Notes under the pieces: model-generated
Seen by the model: the letters and a program-made list of their open reading frames with translations, nothing else
Databases searched by the model: none
What the model was told of the DNA's origin: nothing
Shown here: positions 1 to 12,200 of the stretch, one piece after another
How positions within the stretch are numbered: the stretch's first letter is position 1
How the letters are laid out: each line of letters begins with the position of its first letter
Source: Clytia hemisphaerica
Lineage: Eukaryota; Cnidaria; Hydrozoa; Leptothecata; Clytiidae
Assembly: GCA_902728285.1 (NCBI GenBank)
Contig: CACVBU010000490.1
Location: forward strand, 519,501-583,500
Direction of reading: 5' to 3'
DNA: 64,000 nucleotides
Made by a program: the position numbers and the translations under genes

Positions 1-1009
1 TTTCGTCAAGTCATTGCAGTGGTGCATATCATGATTTTGGGCTGTTCCATTAAAAATCTATACATCCAGGGGGGGGGGTGGACGAACCTTTTCACGTCAA
101 AAAATAATAGTTTGAAATGTGTGGTGGTATCCAAAATAGAAAACGGCAATATTTTCAAAAAAAACATTGGAAAAATTCTTTTCCTACCTTTTAATTGAGG
201 TTGGACGAACTAAAATCAGTCTGGAACCCCTTAAAAATTTTAAAACAAATTTTTACTCCCTAGAAAAGTGAAAAAACTCCTTTAGACCCCCTGGAAATTC
301 TTCTCGGGTTAACCCTTGGAAATGTTTATCCACCCCTCTGTAAGGATTTAAAATGGATTGGCCCATTGACTGAGCTTTTTACGAGTGTTTTTGTGAAAGA
401 TTCTACCTTTTTCTTAAAAAAATGAGAGTTTTTTAGTCTACCATATAAAACCGGGCCACTTATCAACGCCATCCAGTCTATCAAAAAGCAATAAGTGGCC
501 TCCGGGCTAGGACCTCAATTGCGGGTTCGGAAAATTTTGTTTGGCTCAACAACTGCGTTTTTATATTGTGGTTCACAAGTGTGACCTTAGATTTCCCTCA
601 TATTTATCCTTTCAATCGTATACTCAGGTATACTCTCAATTTTCTCAAGAATCCCTTCAAAATCATTTGATCCCTTGTTGCTCATACAGTATTAAAGAAG
701 CTTTCCTAAATAGAAAAGTATACTTTATATTTAGTACACACCCTTGAGATAAATCAACCACATTGTTGGCCTCGTTTTCAAATGAAATTATTACTTCAAA
801 CGACATTTACACATGTAATATGTTTTCCCAAAAATCCGTCCGTTTTCAATTTTGATACAAAGCCGGAAACGCTTGCAAACATTGATTATGTCTAACGACG
901 TTGAAGTATCGTAGCAGCCAGTATTTGAGAACGACCTTTGCAATTATTTTATGAAATTCAAGAAGACTTTACCAAAATTTATTCAACTGTCTTCTTTAAT
1001 CATTTGTAG
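1..1009. other. Upstream Miro intron sequence, no exon seen
   Basis: No exon with convincing splice sites and Miro similarity could be found. The stretch holds T- and A-rich low-complexity sequence and a G-run near 69-78. The earlier Miro exons must lie before the window, so this is probably intron. Confidence 0.6.
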
Positions 1010-4000
1010 GACATGTTATGGTTGTGTCCTGACGAGGCAGTCAACGACTTTACTTCCACCTACACCAATGATGAAGGATGGTGCACTGCTGAAGGCTTCG
1101 TTGCTTATTGGATGTAAGCAGCATTGATCTGTAAACTACTTGACTGGAGCGGGCTACCCATTTAGTATAGGGAGTGTCCAGATTTAGAACTGACTTGTCC
1201 ACCATCTTGTTTTCAATCTGGTCGTCAACAGCGTGATTCAAATGTTTTGAAATTTGAACATTCGAAAATCTAACGTGAAATAGAAAACAATATGGCGGCC
1301 TAGCCTACTTCAGAACTTGACACACTTACATAGGAAATCTGTGTGGAGTTGGCCTATCTAGTGTGTAAAAGGATATGATGTCTGTGGATAAAAGTGTTGT
1401 CTGATGACGTCACCAGTGTTAAAAGGACATAAAGTGGTTACGAAATTTGAAAAGCAACTGTATGGAGAAAAAAAAGAGTCAAAAAACCAAAAAATGAAGA
1501 CATTATATTGCTTGCTTTGACACGTGATTATGATTGTTTCGTATTATAACACGTGGCTCGCACAATGTTTACATTTTGCTCCCATCTCTTCAAATACTAA
1601 GTTTAGGGAGAGGTATTTATGCAGCGGTTGTATGAAGGGAGTAAGCATTTCGGTCATGTCAAATCAGGTATTGTAGTTGTTATTAGGCGTTGAAAACTTT
1701 ATAAAGTAAGTGCTATTTTGTTTCTCACATTGACAAACGTTTTGTATTTAGATTGCAGACGTATCTCGATTACAAATGGGCGTGTAGGATGCTGGCCAAC
1801 TTTGGTTTCATTCATGGTGACCTTGACAATCAATTAACTGGATTGAGAGGTAATTTTGAAGAACATGTACAATTGAAAACGATGTCGATTAATGCAAAAG
1901 TTCGACTGGAAACCTCGAATCAATCAAACCAGTTTCAGGATTCTTGGGCTGGTGTATTTTTGATAGAATCCTTGATATGAGTAACTTCTTTTTAGCGATA
2001 ACACCCTCAATCTTTTCTTTCAGGCGTCATTTGACGGGATACAGGCGATAAATACAGGGTTTTTATACGGGTCTTACGGGTAGGAAAAGATGACGTAATC
2101 TTGATAATTAAGATGGAAATAATTTACTGGTCCATTCTTTCTTTTTCAGTTACACGTGCTAAAGATATCGATATGCAGAAACGTAAAACGACCAGGAGTG
2201 TCTTTCTAGTTTACGTTGTCGGTAAACGTAACTGTGGGAAGACGGCGTTTTTACAAAGCTTCGTAGATCGTTACGTTGGAAGCTACCAAAAAGACCAGCC
2301 CTTATCCAAACACGTCATTAATGCGGTGCAGTTACGGAAACAAGAAGTTTATCTTATCGTGAGTGGGCCAGTCTTTTTATTTTACGACTTGTTTTGATGT
2401 ACGGGCTTTCTATTTGCAACTTACGTTGACGTTTTATGCAGTAGTGTGGTGGGTCGACTAAAATTCGGGCAAACTGGGGAGGCAATATAAGAAGATTTTG
2501 ATCTTGCCCCCCCCCCTATCAAAAGTAAATATCGTCGTAGAAATTACGCGAGCGAAGCGAGCACGATGATGTTTTTTTCTCTTTCTTTGGCCGAAAACGG
2601 CCATATCTAAGGTCTAAAAGAGCAATGGGGCGCCAAAATTAGTAATCGGATGCGTCTTTTTGCGCCCTTTGTATTTCGGCGCCCCCTACCACGCTACTGT
2701 TTTTATGGTACACAAAATTGAAGCCTCGCATCTTTCTTGGGAACTGAACCTTTTTTGCGTGCTGTTTATTGGACCTACCTGGAGGTCCTATAAATTAACT
2801 TTTGTCCGTCCGTCCGTTCGTTCGTCTGTTACCAGCTTTTCTCGAGATTGGCTCATTTAGTTTTTTCTGATTTTTGGCACAAAGATGCAAAATGGCAATG
2901 CCCAAAATGTGACGGAGCCCGATTTTCGGAAAAAAAATTTATGCCGGAAAAACTGTTTTTTTTTGGCATTTTCTCGAGATTTTATCATTAGTTTTTTCTG
3001 ATTTTTTGCTCAAAGATGCCATAATAATGCCCAAAACATGGCCGAGTCCGATTTTTGAGAAAATTTTTTTATCGTTTCTGCGGATTGTCAATAAAACTGA
3101 TTTCTGCAACCGGAACTTTCTATATCTTTTTTCCCTTCTCCCCTTCCCTCTCCCCGTCAACAATCAATGATGAAATTTAACGCGTTATGCATCACAATTC
3201 GAATGTTTTGAAATTCGAACGTTCAAAAATCTTAAGTAAATTAGAAAACAACATGGCGGACTAGTCGATTGAAAAATTGGAGACACTTCCGCAGGAAATC
3301 TGTGAGCAGTTAGCCTATCTAGTGTGTAAAAGAATATGATTCTATTTAAATTTCTTCTATTTTTTTTCTTCTATTTTTTTTCTCATGCAGTTAAACGAAT
3401 TATCAGAAGACGAATGCCGTGAGAAAATCATCGAAGGGAAACAAGATGCCGTCTGTTACTTATATGACGTCACCGACCCTGCTTCTTTTCAATTTGTCGC
3501 TGATCTCCAAACAGTAAGATCATTTCGGAGGATGAAGATGACAATTTTTTTGAAATTTAAAATCCTGGAAGTGTTTGACTTCTTAAACTGCACAATAATT
3601 TCATTGCATCAATTTTACTTAGCCAGGATCTAGACTCTGGTTTTCTGTTTTACTGATGGAGAAAAGGAGAGACCCAGCTCAAAACTCACACGTCCAACTC
3701 TCATAACGTTATAAGCGATAGAAATAAATATTTTGTTGAGAAAATGTTACGGATTTTCATCGCTAGCTTTTCTATAACTTTACTGTCTCTGACTCTGCCG
3801 AAAAAAATTGAATATTTGGAGGGTGTAACATGTTTTTTGGCAATTTACCTCCCCCAGCATTGTGATTTTTGGCCCCAGGTAGCAGGTCTAACCCCCCCCT
3901 GAAAAAGCATCAGTTGACCCCCGGACATTCAAAATTACCCCCCCCCCCTCAAACAGAGCAAGTTTACCCCAGGACAAGGCAAATTTTGTAGATTTTTCAT

Positions 4001-7000
4001 TACTACCCGGACAATTATATCCTCCACCCTCCATGTTGTACAAACATTTTCTGGAAGAGTCCCTTTCTTTTTCAGGAATTGAAAAAATCTCCATCAATCT
4101 TTGTCGGAACAAAATCAGACATGTCCAGTGTAAAACAGGTAATTTTATAACACGTTCACAACCAAGCCTTTTTAAGAAATCGAAAATGTGACCTGTTAGA
4201 ATTTTATCGAAAGTTCGACTTTCCGAGGCTTCTCTGCACTGAGTTTAGCTTCATATACCTTCAAATTTTATACCAATCCACGCAGAATTTCTCCTAGATT
4301 CTAGAAATGCAATAAAAGCAAGCAAAAGTTTCTGTACCAAAGTTATGGTTTTTTGAACTACTACCGGAAATTGATTAATTCCAAATAAATTGTTCTTATT
4401 TTTTGAGGATTTTGAGCCTCATTGCTCTTACAAAAGTTTTCTTATAAAAAAAGAGTGTAGGGTTGTTATATTTTTTATAAATCATCGACTCGTTTAATTT
4501 ACTTTTTAGAATTACGAAAAAGCACCCAATGAATTTGCAGTGCAAAACTCAAACTTCCCTTTACAGGTATAATAAAGTCTGTCTGTTTGTATTGCCGTCT
4601 GTTTAATCCTTTTTTGTGCTAAACCTAATTTGATATATTTTTGCAAATTGAGTTGGGCTTTTTATAACTGTTCGAAAAACATGGTTCATTAACAATTGCC
4701 CTTGTTAGTCCTATGCCTTGTAGGTATATTAAACACCCCATATTCATGACGTCATATTTAATACGGAAGCCACCAAAAAAGACCGGGTGTTTCCCCTTAA
4801 TTTTTAATTGAAACAATAAAACTAGTGACAAACGCTCGGGCTACTTCGGATGCTTCCGTATAGAACATTATGTCATGATATCAAAAACAACCTATTTTTC
4901 CTATATGTTTTCTTCTTTTTAGTTTTACAGTTCAGTAGAACCTCACGCCAAATACAGGAACGTCTTCCGTAAAGTTACCACTACCGCCATGAATATGTAA
5001 GCAATCAAGTATTTAGATGTTTTGTTCACGAATTTTTCGCTGACTTGAAATCCAAATGAAACATTTCAGAGTTACCTCGTTTACCTATAGTTGACTTTTA
5101 CAAATTCGAACCCGAACTAGGAGTCTGATTCGTTTGAATTACAGAGAGATTCGAATTATAGAAGAATTTGAATTATAGAATGATTCGAATAATGGAAGTT
5201 CGAATAAGCGAGAGTCTATTTTAGTCTCTTTTTGTATACGATTCATAAAACTGCAAGGATAACAAATGCAGCTACTGTATATGCCTCCGGGATGGATAAA
5301 CCCTTGCCTTTCTGAATTGGAACCCTTGTTTAGCCTGATTTCCCAATGGGGGATATCATGTCCAAGGCATTGTTCTGGGATGATTTTTTAGCAGATATCT
5401 CTTTCATGTAGAAGGTCACACTGAGTTTGTGATAATGGGGATGTCTTTAACAGATATCATTCAGGGCACACGCAACCACGCCCCTCACTTTTTGCAAATA
5501 AGATACTATTTTTAAGATATCCTGGTTCATACTTTCAATAGCTGCGTTTCTGCGCAAAGTCAGTCTGAAATTAGTGTCATTTCAAAAATATATTACAGGA
5601 CTACAATCGAAATTTTACCCCTTCCGCTTTCCAGATAATGGCCTGGGCTCTATTATTACCTTTGAATCACCTAAAGTATATATAATAAATACTCATCGGA
5701 GACAGTTCATGTTGGTTTAACTGTTACTATATCTTTCGTTTTGTAGGGGTGGCTCAGATGAATCAGAAAGATCTTTAATGAAAACAGCAATGTCTGTCAG
5801 TTTAGTAGCCGCACTGGCTGCAGGAATCGGATTTCTAGCCTTCAAATACTATCGCAAAGGTACACTGTCTGAAACTTCTTGAATTTCTTATCAAGTCCAC
5901 AGGAAAGAAATCTTATAGCTTTGCTTTTGGCTTTTTAGAAAATATGAAATGGAATCGTTGTCTTTTTTGATGTTTTACAGGATAACAGAGGCCATGTTTG
6001 GGACTCGATTAGCTATAATTGAAACTGTTGTAAACTACTCTACTCCCCTTCCTTTATTAAGCTAATCTCATAACCGATCACCATTGCTAAGGCATATGAT
6101 GATCTGAAAAGTTTCTCCAGCGAAATTTTACAAAACCGCGTTCGGCGGGGTCTGGGAAAACTATGACACGTGACCAGGATACCGGTATCCGATTGGCACG
6201 CAGTTTTCAAGATTCATTTATCATTTTATAGGATATATTTTTTGTAAGAACTAAGTAGCAAAAACCTCTGTATCTTTTGAAATATTGAATATTTTCCAAG
6301 AATTTTTTCTAATGATAACAGGCAATTGTACATGGAACAATCTGAATCTTCACCTGTCAAAAATACTAACTTTTTTGCTGCTGAAATGCTCTTTGATCAC
6401 CTGAACATATCATGGCTACAAAATCATAAACAGTATCATTTAATTTGGAGTTTTAAAACCTTTTCAAGCCAGAAAATACTGTCCAGAACTTAGAGTTGGT
6501 ATTTGTTTATCCTCCAAATCTATTAAACAGTTCTCATGAAAGGTTTTTAAGTCTGATTGCAAAAAGTATGCAACCCAAAAAACTGATCATCGAAACCGCT
6601 TAAAAAAGCTCAACAAACATAAAATTCCCATAAAATTTCACCAATACTCTATCCAAATAGAGTATTCAAATATCCAACAATACATATAGAGCCTAAACTA
6701 GTCAACCTCTTGGTGTTTGAATCAATTTTTTGTCGGTTGAATGCCTGACAGACATTTCGCACACGTTAAGTTATAATTATTCTGATAAAATGCTTCATTC
6801 CTCCTAATAATCAAGCAGATAGCAAGAGAAAAGTAATCATTACATAAGAGAACATACCTGTAATAATTTGGTTGATGTTGTCTTGCAGAACCATTCCCTT
6901 TAGAGCGCATGCGTGGAATGCGTGGAGCACGAAGAGCTGCTTGGAGGTTATTATTAAGCTTAATAGGGCTGTAGTAACTTTTCGGTGTAAAAAAAAGGGG

Positions 7001-7222
7001 GTTACAGTATATTCTCTAATTTTATGGAATTAGAACCAGCTTGAGTTTAAATATAGATAGAGTTGATATTTTAAGTGAACAGCCCAGTTATCTAGGACTT
7101 TAACACAGCCGACTCGATAATCTAAGAACTGAACGGAAGTTATATGGGGTGGAGTCACCTCTCCGTAAACATTGATTGACATGTATAATTTTCTTTTCAT
7201 TACAGGTAGCAGTGGTAGTTGA
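1010..7222 (+). CDS. RHOT1: Mitochondrial Rho GTPase (Miro/RHOT), 3' part, 9 exons
   Basis: Miro is an outer mitochondrial membrane GTPase that links mitochondria to kinesin/dynein adaptors. Exons read by GT/AG sites and phase: 1010-1113, 1752-1849, 2150-2358, 3391-3513, 4076-4138, 4510-4566, 4923-4996, 5747-5859, 7206-7222 (stop 7220-7222); all phases agree. Exon 1 ends with the EF-hand region motif NDEGWCTAEGFVAYW (vertebrates: NERGWITYQGF). Exons 2-3 carry TYLDY, VTRAKDIDMQKRKTTRSVF and the second GTPase P-loop GKRNCGKTAF. Exon 5 holds the VGTKSD nucleotide-specificity motif (TKSD for NKxD). Exon 8 encodes the C-terminal membrane anchor (MSVSLVAALAAGIGFLAF) followed by basic YYRK; the tail ends GSSGS. 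The first GTPase domain and first EF hand lie upstream of the window. RHOT1 versus RHOT2 cannot be decided; invertebrates usually have one gene. Confidence 0.93.
1236..1380. repeat. Dispersed repeat, copy 1 (Miro intron 1)
   Basis: About 145 bases that match 3196-3340 in Miro intron 3. Shared blocks include CAAAATGGCGG-like text (ACAATATGGCGGCCTAG / ACAACATGGCGGACTAG), GGAAATCTGTG and CCTATCTAGTGTGTAAAA. No coding potential seen. Confidence 0.7.
2771..3075. repeat. Dispersed repeat with GTCC/GTTC run and internal duplication
   Basis: It starts GGACCTACCTGGAGGTCCTA, continues with a GTCCGTCCGTCCGTTCGTTC run and a CTCGAGATTGGCTC block, and then repeats a segment of about 110 bases. A second copy starts at 35026 with the same order of blocks. 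No coding function is apparent. Confidence 0.6.
3196..3340. repeat. Dispersed repeat, copy 2 (Miro intron 3)
   Basis: Second copy of the 145-base repeat at 1236-1380, same orientation. It ends about 50 bases before the acceptor of Miro exon 4. Confidence 0.7.
4739..4881. repeat. MITE family A (ATATTCATGACG ends), copy 1
   Basis: Ends are imperfect inverted repeats: ATATTCATGACGTCATATTTAA at the left and CATTATGTCATGATATC at the right, with GGAAGC/GCTTCC inside them. Relatives lie at 22825-22935 and 38201-38345. It sits in the Miro intron before exon 7. Confidence 0.6.
5085..5216. repeat. Decayed pogo/Tigger-like MITE
   Basis: It contains AGTTGACTTTTACAAATTCG at the left and repeated TTCGAATTATAGA units, ending in a degraded GAGAGTCTA. 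It resembles the element at 25379-25530 but the ends are eroded. It lies in the Miro intron before exon 8. Confidence 0.45.
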
Positions 7223-7554
7223 GACAAGCTAAAAGTTGAATTATCCTTTTAAAAATCAAAATAGTGTGCTGACGATGTTTATAAAAAACAACCTTCAAGA
7301 TTGTCGTCGTTGTCGTAAGAAATACGAACGAATCAGAGATGAGAGAAAAAATGAAGATTTGACATACGAATGTTGGAATGCAGAAATCATTCTCCGTTTT
7401 CTAACTTTGTTTTCTGACCTCCGTATACTCTGAAAATTGTGGACGAGTAAAAGTTGACTTGTCAAGTGTTCCATCTGAAAGTTTTCTTTGCTTAATATTC
7501 ATTGTTTTTCGAAAAGAATTGCTCTTTGTCCTTTCTTTATGCAATCTTACTATG

Positions 7555-7560
7555 AATAAA
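7555..7560 (+). promoter_or_regulatory. Candidate polyadenylation signal of Miro
   Basis: An AATAAA hexamer lies 333 bases after the Miro stop codon on the same strand, in otherwise non-coding AT-rich sequence. Other AT-rich hexamers exist nearby, so this is a candidate only. Confidence 0.4.
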
Positions 7561-7983
7561 ACTCGTCGATTTTTTAAACCCACTTAGATGATAAATTCAT
7601 CGAAGTCTTACAGAATTTCGAGGTTTCATCTTCTCAGTGAAGATTAGTATTTCAGTGCGGCTAGATTTTCCCATCTAAAACCTATTGACTGTTTTTCCTT
7701 TGCTCGTTTTATCCAATCTTCTTGTATATTCGTTTTAACTCAAGATATCGTAGAAAAGGACACAATTCTTTTCAATATTTTATATATTAGGATATTTTCT
7801 GAATATTTTAACAACAACAATGAAAATTATTATTAAAAAAAACTAGATAGGCTAGAGAGAGAATTGTTATATTTTTCAAAATACATACCCCAATGTTCAT
7901 TGTTTGGATATTGTCCGTTATTTCTCGTTCATCGGTATTTTAATTTCAAAATTGAACTCAGGCTTTTGATGTTAACTTACTTA

Positions 7984-8229
7984 AACCATGTTCACACGTT
8001 ACTGTTCCGTTTCGCTCCAGTATGGTTTTCGTTACGGATCGAGTGTGTTCATATTGGTTTCGGAATGTTTCGGAGCAAGAAAACGGAGCAGTTCAGTTCC
8101 TATGAAAAAAGTGGAGCGAAACCGTTTTTATCTGCTTTGTAACGTTTTCTTTTTTGACGTTTCGAACTTTGACGTTCACACTTGTTTCGGTACGGAACGG
8201 AACGGATCCGTAACGTCTGAACATGGTCT
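7984..8229. repeat. MITE family B (ACCATGTTCA ends)
   Basis: Inverted ends ACCATGTTCACACGTTAC at the left and GTAACGTCTGAACATGGT at the right, with subterminal GTTCCGTTTCG / CGGAACGGAACGG also inverted. About 246 bases. It lies between Miro and TRAF7. The two small open frames inside are by-products of the repeat. Confidence 0.75.
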
Positions 8230-8960
8230 TAAACTCATTCTGAAACTATCTACTGATGCTTGAGCTTTTTATGTCCAATTTTCCTTTAACTTTTTATAAA
8301 CTCTCTACCAGGGCTTGTGCTTTGATGTTAAATTTTTCTTAAAGTTCTTATAAACACTCTACCAGGGCTTGGATGTTAAATTTTTCTAAAGTCTTCTTAT
8401 GTCCGTGCTGCATTATAATATGCCAAAGTTTGTCTTGTTTGGTATTTTTTTTTTCATTATTTTCACTGTTTTTTTCTTCTGTCTATTTTCAGCAAATATA
8501 ATAAGAAATCTATAAAAATTCATCAATATACAATCACAATGAAACAATGAAAAGATCATAAAAAACTGGAATCGCCATAAAACTGTCGGTAATAGGCAAG
8601 ACTCAAGACAAATGGCACAAAAACGTTGATTACCACACGTTATTGACCGTACAGCTGTAACTAATAACAGGCAACAAAATTTGTTTACTTGGAAAGTACG
8701 TCCTTTAGACAATCTATTGCCGTACTTATGATAGAGTAAAGTCAAGCGTTATAAATTATATATTTAGCGCTTTCGTTCGCCGTGTTTTTTTCCCGCTGAG
8801 TTAATTACCCATAAATCTCGTGAAAATGCTTTTCGGTGGATTGGTTTGATACATTAGATCGTTATATATCTGTACCAGACACAAAACAACGCCCATCACA
8901 ATATACATAAATGTCATATGGATGTCAAAGCGACAGATTTTTTATAATTTGCCCTTATAT

Positions 8961-9090
8961 TTTGGTCAAAACTGAGCTTCATGTTCTTTTAGAATATATG
9001 TGTATTGTCTCTTAGGCTTTCTTAGGTTTCTTAGGCTGTTTCATCAGAACTGCCGACACCGCACGGTCAAAACTGAGCTTCCTGTTCTCA
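8961..9090 (+). repeat. Tandem repeat holding a decayed copy of the TRAF7 exon 1 start
   Basis: GGTCAAAACTGAGCTTC..TGTTCT occurs at 8963 and again at 9065, about 100 bases apart. Between them 8992-9066 (TGTGTATTGTCTCTTAGGC, then GAACTGCCGACACCGCACGG) resembles the real exon 1 boundary at 9210-9262 (TATGTATTGTTTCTTAGGC, then GAATTGCCGACACCACACG). The initiator ATG is not kept in this copy. Confidence 0.65.
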
Positions 9091-9230
9091 TTATAAAATA
9101 TATAATATGCAGTGTAGATGAGTCTTAATAAGGACGAAATGCATATGCTGCTCTGCCAACCCAGTCTCCTGAAAGAAGATAGTTGAACAGAAATTCTTTG
9201 AATTTTTCACATATGTATTGTTTCTTAGGC

Positions 9231-12200
9231 ATGTCATCGGAATTGCCGACACCACACGATCATTACACAATGTTTGATTCCGATGAGGACATTGATCCTT
9301 CTCCGGGTAGCATCGCCGATCAACCAAGAAGTATACGCTCAAGTACCAGGAAACTGAGGGAGGGATGGCGGGGCTCTAACGAGAAACCTTCTATTCATCA
9401 CATACCAATCAGTACGGTTTACAAGGTGATTGTTTTTCTTTTTTTTTTTATAGCGTATGCAGCTTAGCTAACTAAGTCCGTATTCACAAGGTAGGACACA
9501 CAGCTTGTGACATTGTACCGTTTTTCAGTACTTTATATCTACAGATTTTTAAGTTTACCTTGGAATACTTATTCAGAATGATATACTTATAGTTATTCAG
9601 TCATAACTAACCATCAGATTTATCCTAGTGACTGAATCAAGCTAGCTTAAAATTTCTAGGCTATAACGTGTGTGTGTCGAGAGCACGAGCTGATAGAGAA
9701 AGAAGGCAAACACAGTGATTTCCGTTATCGTAGGATAGGATAGAACTGTTAACTGCAGCCCCAACATGATTGAATAGACTTTTTGATAAATTATTTTGAG
9801 CATAACGAATGCCTCGTTTTTTGTTTTTTTTTCTTTTTCTTCATCATTAATTTCTTGATCTCCAAAAGTATATTGGTTCTTCTTACAAGAAGTTGAAATA
9901 TTTTATGTATATGTTATGTATATAAATGTATATAAAATTCTACGATTCAAACTGATACGAAGTGGACAGCTAAATCATTAATGGAAGCTTAGTGGGCTGG
10001 TCGGCTACATAGTATTGAAATAGTAAATCAATGGGCAACCTAATATAGAAGACGCTGAAAGATAGGTTCGTCGGAAAAGATGATATAGATAAAAAATCAC
10101 ATAAGTCGAATTGTGTAGGTTGTCAAAGTCCAAGTTATGCAATGAAATAGTAAATATTAAATATTAGGGAGAAAAACTACTAATATAATAATATTTTAAT
10201 ATATTCATAGGAGATCAAACTGAGAAGAAAATTCGAATGTAGAATAGACTAGACGTAATAGCGCAACATCAAATTAACATCAAAACTAAAATCATTCGGT
10301 TAAATTTGTAGATATTGTGATGGCAAAATTGTGGAATGGCTGCGGTAAAATAGAATATAGGTTCGGTCTCATTTAGGAATATAAAATGCTAGAACAATGT
10401 TTTAGATAAAATAAAATAAATCTTAACATAAAATCAATATATGTCAGTGTTTTTTACACTTTTGGCAAAAACGTGAAAATTTGGGCACTTTTTTAAAACC
10501 AAATTTTAGAGAGCAAGTTTTCGTTCATTATCAAATTTAGTGGTTCTATTGGAGAGAGAAAAGATTAAAGATTCCATTCCTTTTTAAATGAACTATATAG
10601 CGTTATTGTACTAAAAGTAACGATCTTTCAAAGTTTGGAGCAGTTAATCATAAATTTATTCCATTGGGAAATGGAAGAAATATTCCATCGGCAATAGCTC
10701 ATGTTGAGTTTTAAATCCCTCGAATCTTTAAGTGTTACTTTCATAACTAGAGTAAACTTTTTATAAACTCCTTTGGGAATCGATTACCATAGCAATATTT
10801 TGAAAACGAGGTAAGCGTTGTTCGTGACGTAATATATGAAAAGGTCTATTGAGCGAGGTTATAAAAAACATGCCGGATTCATTTTTCGATGGCCGAAATT
10901 TGCGAAGCTCTAATTATTAAACCTTTATCCTATCGTTTATACAGGACCGCCCAAGCCCAATGGCAAGCCGACATCGAAACTCCACGAATTCTATTGCTAG
11001 TAAGTCAACTAAGCTTGGAAGCTATTCGGAAGAAAAAAGAATCAAAGATTTTGTTGTCGAGAGTAAAATCCTTATGGCTTCAAACGAGTCATATCTAGGG
11101 AAATTTCAAAATTCACTAGTGTCATTCACTTTACTAACAAGCACAACAGAAACCGTCATGAAATACCCTCTGTAATTTGAATCTCTTGGGTACTTCGAAC
11201 TCTTTAAATTTTTCAATTCAAGGTCGAATTGAAAGTGTATACACTGTGATACAGTTGGATCAAGCTGGAGTTTTTACAAGGTTTTCGATGATTCGGTTGA
11301 TGGTTGAATCTTGAGACAAAGGATTTTATTGCTTTTTCTAAAGAACGCGTCATCTCATTATTTCAAATGACCAATTAGTGAAGTATCTTATAAAAACTCC
11401 AGCTCATCCCATACAGTTTGTTGAAGGTACTTTTATCCTGACTACCATTTTTTGGAGATATTCAGTCTATCGTTTTTCTTTATGTTTATCACCTAGGTAA
11501 CACATACAGTCCACCGAGTAATCCGTACCCCATTGCATCTGCATCTGCAGAAGAATTGCTTTATCAAGATCAACCAAAAACATTCCCTAATCAAGGTTTA
11601 TATGTTGATTGATATTAATCACAGGCGTGTATATATGGCACTCTGATACGGGAAGCCATTATGGGGGCGCCAACAGTCCTGATAACCCATGGTTCATTTC
11701 AACTGTGAAATGGCCTTCGGCTAAGTTATATCCACCATCTTTGTTTGGTAGCTTTTAGAAAAGTGACCACGTGACCTAGGTAGAATTTCCCACCTAACTT
11801 CGGCACACTTTTCACCCAAAGCACGACATCTAGCCCTTCGGGCTATAAACCTATGATAAGACAAGCTAACTTAACTCAGAGATCACTGCACAGGATGTCT
11901 TATATATGGTCAAACATCCAAGGAATTCATTTTGACATTTTTTGCAGTTTCAGCACACAATTTCGAATCGAAAACAATGATGTATAAAGACAGTACCGAA
12001 TCTCTGGGAGGCCGAAAAGTGAGTCATATTTTTGCTGCTGAAATACAATGAATTTTTTCGTAGGAGAAAATTCACCATCGACCATATTGGTCATAATAGT
12101 GCCTATTCGAGCATAGTTCGTATAAGAAACCTCGGTCTGGAAGACCTTTGTTTCTTTCTATCGTTTCGAACTTTAGCTTGTGGTTGAGAAAGTTTGTTTT

